Source: Lojkania enalia (lineage: Eukaryota; Ascomycota; Dothideomycetes; Pleosporales). Taken from it: DNA of 64,000 bases. The position numbers were made by a program, and so were the translations under genes. The stretch covers positions 1 through 64,000 of the forward strand of contig ML986704.1 in the NCBI GenBank assembly GCA_010094045.1, read 5' to 3'. Of the stretch, positions 56,170 through 64,000 are shown in pieces. Each line of letters begins with the position of its first letter. Position 1 is the stretch's first letter. Under the pieces are notes generated by a model, which had not been told where the DNA came from, did no database searches, and worked only from the letters and a program-made list of their open reading frames with translations.

Positions 56170-56354
56170 NNNNNNNNNNNNNNNNNNNNNNNNNNNNNNN
56201 NNNNNNNNNNNNNNNNNNNNNNNNNNNNNNNNNNNNNNNNNNNNNNNNNNNNNNNNNNNNNNNNNNNNNNNNNNNNNNNNNNNNNNNNNNNNNNNNNNNN
56301 NNNNNNNNNNNNNNNNNNNNNNNNNNNNNNNNNNNNNNNNNNNNNNNNNNNNNN
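56170..56354. other. Assembly gap (185 N)
   Basis: A run of 185 N inside the RIP-mutated gypsy region; the size may be arbitrary. Confidence 1.
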
Positions 56355-56699
56355 TAATTTAGCTAGGTATTTTAGCTCTAGATACCCTTTCGTAGTATTA
56401 GAGGTATATCTCTATACTAATACTATATATATACGTTTTATCTAATAATAATCTATATTAATCTTAAGTTAGTCTAAGATTAAGGCTTACTATTATTTAA
56501 ATATTAGTTTACTACTATTTATAAGGCTTTTAATCTTAGGCGTATATTTAGTAAGGTAGACTTAAAAGAATTTAGGGGTAGCTAAAAGATTTCTTACTAG
56601 AAAAGTTATAAAAGTTTCTTAGTATATTATTAGTACTAACATATCTTATAAGCGAGCGGCCTATATAAGTAAGCGGTCCACTCTATCAACTTTTTTAAC

Positions 56700-58300
56700 C
56701 TTTATATATATATAGCTTAACAATTAAATAATATAATAGTAATTTATAACTTGCGCGATTATTCTATAGAAACCTCTATATTCTTCTAGTATATATAAAA
56801 ATTATGTCTAGTCTTACTGCAGCGGCTATAGTACGCTTTATACTATCTACTTATATCTAATCGCACCCTAAATTAGCGTATTATAGCTTAAGTTTCCTCC
56901 TTATCATCCTTTTTAGTAATAATTATCTCTTCTTATACTTTTATTAGGGTCTCTTATGCTTAAATCCACCTTTTTTTCTACTATTTCTATTTTATTACTA
57001 CTTTATTCACTTTTTAAAAGCTGACGATTTTATTATATATTAACCCGATCTGATATATTACTTTTATAGAACCTTTCTTAAGCTAATTTAGCTTCTTAAT
57101 AATAGAAGCTAGTAAAGAACTTATATCCCTTTAAATCTAATTATAAATTAATATTAATTAAGCTTCTAGCTCGCGCGTGTTACTTAGTATTTTTGCTTTC
57201 TATAGGGTATTATCTTATACTAGTAGTATTAGCGTACGAAGCTTTATATTAAGCTTTAAAAGTACCGCTTCTAAATTAAATAGGACTAGACTAGCTCCTT
57301 AAAAGCTTATATAGATATTATCCTTTGTAATTAATATATTAAAAGCAGCTTTAAAAGCTAGAAAGAACTTAAGTTTTAGAATATAGTTGATATAATTACG
57401 TGTTAAAACTAAGATCTAATTTCTATATATACCCTTTAATAGTAAGAAATAGCTTATATCTAGTAGCTGTAATAGGTGTAATAAATAAGCTGGTATATAG
57501 AGTAGAATAATGCTCTATTCCTCGTAGAGTTTCTAGAAATTAAGCGAGTTATAACTATTATAGCTATTAAAGATTAGTAGTCGACGCGCGCCTACTATAC
57601 AATCCCTTATATACCTATAAAAGTACTTTAACTACTTAATACCGAGTTTATTTATTATCCAGCTGTTCTTACTAACTATAATAGTCTAGTTCTTAGGTAT
57701 ATTATCGCCTTTATACTAGGTAGAGAGATAGTAGTAGCTAGTAATAATAATAAAGAGTAGGAGCGCCTAGCTAGTAGTATTAATCCCCTAAATTACTAAA
57801 ATCCATTTATAATTACCTAATTAAATTACCTTTAGTTAATTATATCTCTCTATACTTATAATAACTAGTTATAATAAGATAATATCTATTTAAAAGTTAG
57901 ATTCGTCGAAGTTATATATATCTTTATCTATAATACTATACTTCTCCTTAGTACGCTATATAAGCTTAAACTAGCCTTTAATTACCTTAAGATCTTTATA
58001 TAAAACTTTTTAGCGATTATAAAGCTAATTTAGGCGTGTCTTAAGCTTAGGAGTACGTCTAATAAAGTTTCTAGGCTAATATATACTAATCTAAACTATA
58101 CTACGCTTAGTAAGTAAGCTATTAGCTATATCTTATATAGTAGTTAAAGTAGGTATAAATCCTCGCGAATCTAGGTTAAGTATATATTAAATAATAACCT
58201 CCTCTTTAGGTTTCGTTAGTTTCTTTAAGTTAGGCTTATAATTGTACTCTAAGTAGATTCTAGTATATTATTAACGTACAGTTGTTTAAATTATATTAAA
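56700..58300 (-). mobile_element. Fot1/pogo-type relic E, heavily RIP-mutated
   Basis: The minus strand aligns with relic F to its right: CTCGCGAATCTAGGTTAAG at about 58165 corresponds to CTCGCGAATCTAGGTCAAG at about 60310, and blocks further left match as well. It is more mutated than relic F over the same stretch. Confidence 0.65.
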
Positions 58301-59499
58301 TATTAAAGTAGCGCGTCTTTTACTATTTATTTAGCCTCTTTTAGTAGCTAAGAGGGCTAAATTTACTTAATTCTCGTTTTAGGCTATATTCTTATTATTT
58401 CGTTGTTATATTATTATTAAAAGCTTAGGTATTATATTTTAGTAATAGAGTAGACTACTCGCTTATATAGGCTGCTTATTTATAAGATACGTTAATTTAG
58501 TAGTTTATAGAGGTTAATCGGGACTAATAGTTTTCTATTATATTAAGTATATAATCTCCTCTTATAAAATTATAATTTATTTTTTAAAGGTTAGTTTACT
58601 CTAATTTTCCTCTAGATTAGATAGGTTTTTTACTATAGGCCTTATAAAAAGGGGTCCGCCTATTATAGAACCCTTTATAAGAGATAATAGTTATTCTATA
58701 CGCGTAGATAGAAGTTTACTCTTACTATAACTTACGCGTATATTAATTCTAGTATAGAAATTAGAAGGTAAATTATAGTTAGATATTAGCGGTTACCTCT
58801 AATTCTAATAGGTTATTAGTAGTCTTTAAGTTTCTACCTAGATATACTCTATACAGCTTTTCTAAAGTTAATTCTAATTATAGAGGATAGAAAATTCTAA
58901 ACTTAAAGGCTTTAGTTAATAAAAAGTTTTTAAGATTCTATTTAAGTAACTAAATAATTTAATATAATAGTATATAAATATTATAATCTAATTTAAATCG
59001 AATATATTTTAGATTTAGATATAGTTAAATAAATAATTAATATAATATTATTAAAAAGACTATTATTAATAGTATTAAGTTTTTCTATATAATATATTAG
59101 TATAGGTAAGATAATAGGTCCGAATGCGGTACAAATCTACTTAGAGGTATATAAGAGTACGTAGGGGTTTAAGGACCTAAGAATTCTATTAACACCTATA
59201 AGCCTTATATAAAAGGATATAGAAAAACTACTAAACTATTTATAAGGGAGTATATAATTATATATAGATAGGAAAAGAAGTAGAACTAGGGGTAGAATAA
59301 TATAAGTAAAAAGCTTTAGAATAAGGTTATATATAAAGCTTTTCGTAGAACGATTTCTTTATATTATTACATCTAGTAGGGTATATAGTTATATTTTAAA
59401 GCGTTTAAGTACTACCTATATATTTAAAGGGACTAAATTTAATACTTTAAAGGTTTTTTAATAGTTATTATATATAAATATATTAAAAAATACATCTCT

Positions 59500-60600
59500 A
59501 AAAGTTGGTAGAAAGCTTTTCTTATTAATATAGAATATATACTAGTATACTAAGTCTTATATATATTAAGAGTACTTCTACTTTAAAAGTCTAAAGTAAA
59601 CTATATTAAATAGCTAGAAGATATATAATAAATAGGCTAATATATAGAAGGTAAGGATCTTATTCTTAAAATAGTAGTCTTTAAAATTCTAGTTAAGGTA
59701 GTTCTTATAGCTATCTAAAATTAGTAGCTAATATACTTCTACCTAAAACGCCTTTATATAAGTATTAAAGTACTTTAACTACTTAAAACTAAGTATATTA
59801 TTCGTCCAGCTATTCTTAAATACTAAAAGCTTCTAATTATACGGTATATTTATTTTCTTATATTAAGTAGAGATATAGATATACTCTTTATAGATAATAA
59901 AAGGTAGGGTTATATACCCTACTATATAGATACTCTAGATAATAGTAATCTACTCTTAATTATCTAGCTATATAAGATTAGACTTTATATATCTCTCTAA
60001 GCCTATAATAACTTTTATAGACCTAATTATACTTATCTAAAAGCTAGTCTTATTAAAGTTATATATATCCTTATTATAGATACTGTAGGTAGCCTTTATA
60101 TACGCTATAAGCTTAAACTAGATTCTTATAGTCTTAGGATCTTTGTAAAGAGCTCGCTGTTAATTATAGAGTCGATTAAATCGTATTATAAGGCTATCCG
60201 TTCGCTTGATAAAGTTCCTAGGCTACTGCTAGCTAACATAGCCAGTACTACGCTTAGTGAGCAGCTTATTCGCTATATCTTATACAGCACCTAGAGTAGG
60301 CGTAAAGCCTCGCGAATCTAGGTCAAGTATATATATAATAATTACCTCCTCTTCTAGCTTAGTAAGCTTCTTTGAGTTGGGCTGGCAATTGCGTTGTGTA
60401 GGCTTCCCGGCGCGTCGGCTGCGAAGCGTGCTTTCAGGGACGTTAGACGTCGCTGCAGCGCGGTTAACGCTCTGGATCTAATTCTGATCGATGATAGCCT
60501 TCAAATTGCGAAAGTCTTGAGTTCCGCTTTGGAAATTGGCGGAAATAGCAACTTAGATAGCAGCTGATGACCCGTACCTTGGAGAAAGAGCGCCATTGCT
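59500..60600 (-). mobile_element. Fot1/pogo-type relic F with an almost unmutated N-terminal end
   Basis: The minus strand from about 60480 reads IQSVNRAAATSNVPESTLRS (helix-turn-helix), AGKPTQRNCQPNSKKLTKLE, ILDLDSRGFTPTLGAV, NKLLTKRSTGYVS, FIKRTDSLIIRFNRLYN and, left of about 60060, the mutated IYNFNKTSF block. GC content and CpA/TpG are normal right of about 60370, then fall progressively leftwards into the RIP block. Confidence 0.78.
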
Positions 60601-63174
60601 AGTTCTAGTGTTGAAAGCTGATTAGAGTCGGTGATGGATGGCATTTCAAGTTACGTGTAGTAAATTAGGAGCAATTATCCAGATAATAGTTCGATAGAAG
60701 GCATGGTTCTCGCTCCACGTCCTGTAATTTATCGGTGGTCTGAGGGACGATTTTGTCACACGTTGGCTAAATGTCTTAGTCAAAGCCTTCTCGCGCCTCT
60801 TCATGTTTACTGCATTGAATTCCTCGAGTGAATACTTCCCGGAGTAGTCCCCGAGGTCTGCACGACGGATGAGCGCCATTAAATCTGTCCGGATGAACAA
60901 GGCTTCGAGTAGCTTCCTGATGTTGCTCCTTGGTATGACACTTATAGTAAACAAAGCCAAGTGCAAATTGTCGCATAGTTGCTTGCATCCCAAACAAAAG
61001 TTGAGTGGTCCTTTTTTTCTTTTCACTGTGCTTAAGGTAATTAGGGTGGGCAGCTTGTTTGGGATGTTGAGAATGTGAGGATGCCTTAGGTATTCGGGGG
61101 CAGGTTAGAAATCTAGGTACCACAACAAATCAGTTTCTAGATTCTCATATTCAGGGTCAGTCTAATGGGGATCGGGTGCTACCATGTTCAGTGTTGTAGA
61201 TGTGCGATGTTGAGGTGGGCGTTGGGAAGTTAAGGTGTGCCAATTTTGTCAAGCTGCAGACCGGCCTTGGCAAAACATGCAGTGACGACACAATACCTTG
61301 CTGTTTCAGTTTCACTTTCAATTCCGCCTATTATGCTCGTGTGCGAAGCACGCCACAATCCATAGAGCTATTCAAAAACCATGCGCACGAGGGGGTCAAT
61401 TTCTTGTCCCTACTTCCATTGGGTCGCGTATCAAACCAATCAACGACTTGCATTCTCAGGACATGTTCAACTTCTCTATCTCGCGTCACGGTAGAATGCC
61501 TGATTTAGTTTCCCGCTCATGGTTTGACTTGATTGGCTTTATTCCTCCCCTATATTCAAAATTTAGGTAATCTATTTAGGCTTATTGCGAGAACTACTTA
61601 TACCTACCATAGGATGTTTTTAACTCCTAAACGACCCTATCATGTCGTATAGAGCCAACTTCCGTATTCGACAACGCTAATAGTCGCACGAATGAATAGT
61701 TCATTGAGTCCGCCACCTTGTTCTACATTAGGGATTTATCTATAACCCACACTTCACCTTCAGTTTTAGGCGAGGTTGTGGTGCGGTTCGTAGGGTCTTG
61801 ATTAAAGCTTGTCGGTCGTAGACCTCTCCAGACTATTGAAAACCTTGGCGCTACAAAAACCTTCAAAGGGGACTTTTATCGGCCCTGAAGTCCCCAAAAG
61901 TGAGCATACTGCCTGTGTGCGGATCAAAGGGGGCTCCACTTGGGATTCCCTAGCTTCTCCTAGGACGGCAACTTGACCGTACGCATATTGATGAGATCAT
62001 TTCCTCCGCCCACAAAAAATGCCTTGAATCGATGTCAAAAAACATCCCTAGCCCATTTTTTGGCGGTCGGGTTATAGGCGCTGCAAACTCTTGAGCAGCA
62101 CATCGTTCAAGACTGTGTTAGTCGTGTAGAGAGCAAATGTCCAATCTCGCACCAGCCCTCTCTGCAGTCTCCGCACGGATTCCTTCGGTTTATCAATGAT
62201 TAAATTAACCGGAACGGACGTGTGACCGGGATTCTTGGACTGGTGGAATAAAATGTAAGCCTGCCAAAAATGGACGGTTCCACATTCACAAAATTTATAT
62301 TTAGAATGCGAACTTCTTTCACCATTTCCTGGATAGCCCTGAAAATTGAAAGTTCTATCAATGCATATTAGCATGTCATGGCTATGGGGTGAGTGCAACT
62401 GTGTCCTACTATTCCTCTCAGGAACTCGATATAGTGCAAGGGGCTCCGGCCTGGAACGAGTGGATTCGTCGCGCATTCATAATGCGGCTATAAGGCTAAA
62501 GGAACAACGAATGAAAGCGCATCAATTTGGTGTGATTCGCTCAGGACTACGAGGACTAACAGCTTAGGGTTGATCCGGAAGTGGTGTTCGGAGGTTCTTG
62601 GTCAATAGGGGGACTTAAGTTTCGGGCGTGTTGATTGTCACACCGCCCCCACGTGCATACAGATGCTTACTAAGGCGGGGTGGAGCTAACCGCATACGGA
62701 GCAGCTTCATGAACTTCTCGCTGCTTCTCAACCCCTGCTATGCCGGGAATCTATTTTCAAGTGACACGCATTCCTCGGTTTATCTTACTCCGGCTTGTGA
62801 ATACTATCTTAAGAAGAATTTCCCCTAGGCTCTTTGCTATTTCAAGGAATCGCCATAATGCCCTCGCTCAACCAAAATGCACGATCCCAGCCAGCCGCAT
62901 CATCTATCGAATCTTGGCGGTATGTCGAGTCAGGCAACTACGTGAGGCGTCCAATGGCTAAACTACGAATCCCGAGTTGGATTGTGATTCTGAAAGCTTA
63001 AAATAGCAGGATCCTGTTGCCTGGCTGGTTTGCAGCAAACCTTTCATCTTTTAAATCGGGCTGATCTCTCGTATGAACGCGCCCCTATCGCTTGTCGCTT
63101 GTTCCTTTGTACCCAGTGCCTCTAAGCGTCTAGCTTACTTGTCCTCAAGTATATCAGGATCAAAAACCAGTATC
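60600..63174. other. No confident gene; decayed fragments
   Basis: Minus frames 61026-60646 (LEALFIRTDLMALIRRADLG) and 62476-62072 (FWQAYILFHQSKNPG) are protein-like but unrecognised and have no gene structure. The last few hundred bases should hold the promoter of the 63175 gene. Confidence 0.35.
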
Positions 63175-64000
63175 ATGTCGACTCAATCTAGATTCCTTTC
63201 CCAGACGCTCCAATCCATTACATTGACTAAGACGCGAGAGCAGGAAAAGCGCCGCAAAACTTTCGAAAACCGTAAAGCCGAAATTTTACAAGATGTTCAA
63301 GATTCCCATGATGAGGGCTCACGGATCAAGCTGCTCATAAATGCGTTCAAGAACCTCCCGATGAGCAACAGAGGCGTTTGGTATGTGGATGATAACCGCG
63401 AGAGCACCGTCAGCAACGCCACCAGCTACCTGGAGCAATCCCAATTCGACCCTTCAGTCTCATCCGCTGTTCTTCAAGGGTTCGAAAAGAAATTCCACCA
63501 AATTCTAGAGCAGGAAAGTCAGCGATTCAAGTTCGCTGATCTATATCATCGTCTACTGATTGAATGCACTGAAGCTAATGGCGCACCTATCGTGGAATCT
63601 AAGTTAAACAAAGAGGAACTAGACGGCTCGTTCGAACATGTTCAAAGATTCACGTTGCAGCAATTGAGGGAAAAATTTAGTAACGTTGTTTTCACACCGC
63701 TGGAGACGGATGAAGTTGCGATCGACGGCTACCTGCACTCCATGTTCGAGGATGACCATGCTGCCACTGTGTTAGAGGAATGTCGCACTCGTGTGACCAA
63801 ATTTGGTGGAGAATTCATCAGCTTGACATCTCCGTTCACTCGCAGCGCAGTCGTAGACTGCATTCATGCTCTCCTTACGAATGATCTCCTGAACGATACA
63901 GCGAAAATTACCCTAAATCAGTTTTCCACTAATGAGGTTGTTTTGGACGAAATTGCTGATGTGCTCAACCTCCGATTCTCTGATATTGCTCAATGGTCGT
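63175..64000 (+). CDS. Conserved fungal protein, N-terminal part; candidate cellular reverse-transcriptase (rvt) family protein
   Basis: Open from ATG 63175-63177 to the right edge (275 codons, no stop, no intron needed). The start MSTQSRFLSQTLQSITLTKT is followed by a basic coiled coil (TREQEKRRKTFENRKAEIL, residues about 20-38), GVWYVDDNRESTV, QRFKFADLYHRLLIE, VVFTPLETDEVAIDGYLHSM, and LNDTAKITLNQFSTNEVVLD then EIADVLNLRFSDIAQW. From memory of the family these blocks belong to the N-terminal region of large fungal proteins that carry a reverse-transcriptase domain further on (single-copy cellular rvt genes). The RT domain itself would lie beyond the window, so this assignment is an inference. 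Codon use and GC are ordinary, and the gene looks intact so far. Confidence 0.6.
   Translation, partial: MSTQSRFLSQTLQSITLTKTREQEKRRKTFENRKAEILQDVQDSHDEGSRIKLLINAFKNLPMSNRGVWYVDDNRESTVSNATSYLEQSQFDPSVSSAVLQGFEKKFHQILEQESQRFKFADLYHRLLIECTEANGAPIVESKLNKEELDGSFEHVQRFTLQQLREKFSNVVFTPLETDEVAIDGYLHSMFEDDHAATVLEECRTRVTKFGGEFISLTSPFTRSAVVDCIHALLTNDLLNDTAKITLNQFSTNEVVLDEIADVLNLRFSDIAQWS

Larger units (their letters stand above)
48320..60375. mobile_element. RIP-mutated heterochromatic block of nested transposons
   Basis: AT-rich (roughly 70-75% by eye) with no long ORFs and almost no CpA or TpG. For example, 48421-48540 contains neither dinucleotide, while CpG, CpT and TpC persist. That is the footprint of RIP (CpA to TpA). 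A less mutated pocket lies at about 51930-51980. The relics listed separately could still be recognised by translation. Confidence 0.92.

Overview
The window is nuclear DNA of a filamentous ascomycete (Pezizomycotina). Evidence: short introns (about 48-107 bp) with GTRNGT donors, CTRAY-type branch points (a perfect TACTAAC in one) and YAG acceptors; a multidomain NRPS; Fot1/pogo and Ty3/gypsy relics; and a 12-kb block almost free of CpA/TpG, the signature of repeat-induced point mutation (RIP). The species cannot be named from the sequence. All gene models below were spliced by hand, without RNA or database support.

Layout. (1) <1-4416, minus: the 5' part of an NRPS that begins with a carrier domain (T, degenerate E/C, C, A) and runs off the left edge. 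(2) 4417-7235: a TIR element, small repeats and an ankyrin relic. (3) 7236-8628, minus: a four-exon gene of unknown function containing a 245-bp tandem exon+intron duplication. (4) 8.6-14.6 kb: decayed repeats, including a 198-bp tandem repeat and two Fot1/pogo-like relics. (5) 14.6-16.5 kb, plus: a gene joining two BED-like zinc fingers to a TENA/THI-4 domain. (6) 16.5-19.7 kb: unassigned ORFs and a gypsy RT relic. (7) 19735-20315, minus: a MARVEL-domain membrane protein. (8) 20.5-27.4 kb: a Fot1-like element with an interrupted transposase and a decayed MFS transporter. (9) 27401-31084, minus: an intronless sterol glucosyltransferase with PPxY motifs, a VPS13-like block and UIMs. (10) 31-36.7 kb: further TE relics, a tRNA-like unit and a microsatellite. 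(11) 36737-47372: three intact genes, aspartokinase (minus), an acyl-CoA ligase (plus, divergent, six exons) and an ABCC transporter (plus, 12 exons). (12) 48.3-60.4 kb: the RIP block, with a gypsy pol relic, three Fot1-like relics and a 185-bp assembly gap. (13) 63175->64000, plus: the N-terminus of a conserved fungal protein, possibly of the cellular reverse transcriptase (rvt) family.

How the genes may work together. Aspartokinase, acyl-CoA ligase and ABCC exporter form an intact island between TE-rich flanks. A precursor-supply enzyme, an acid-activating enzyme and an exporter together resemble part of a specialised-metabolite locus (the fusaric acid cluster also carries its own aspartokinase). 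No PKS or NRPS lies inside the island, and the NRPS at the left edge is about 32 kb away, so this remains an inference. The remaining genes are dispersed among mobile-element debris.
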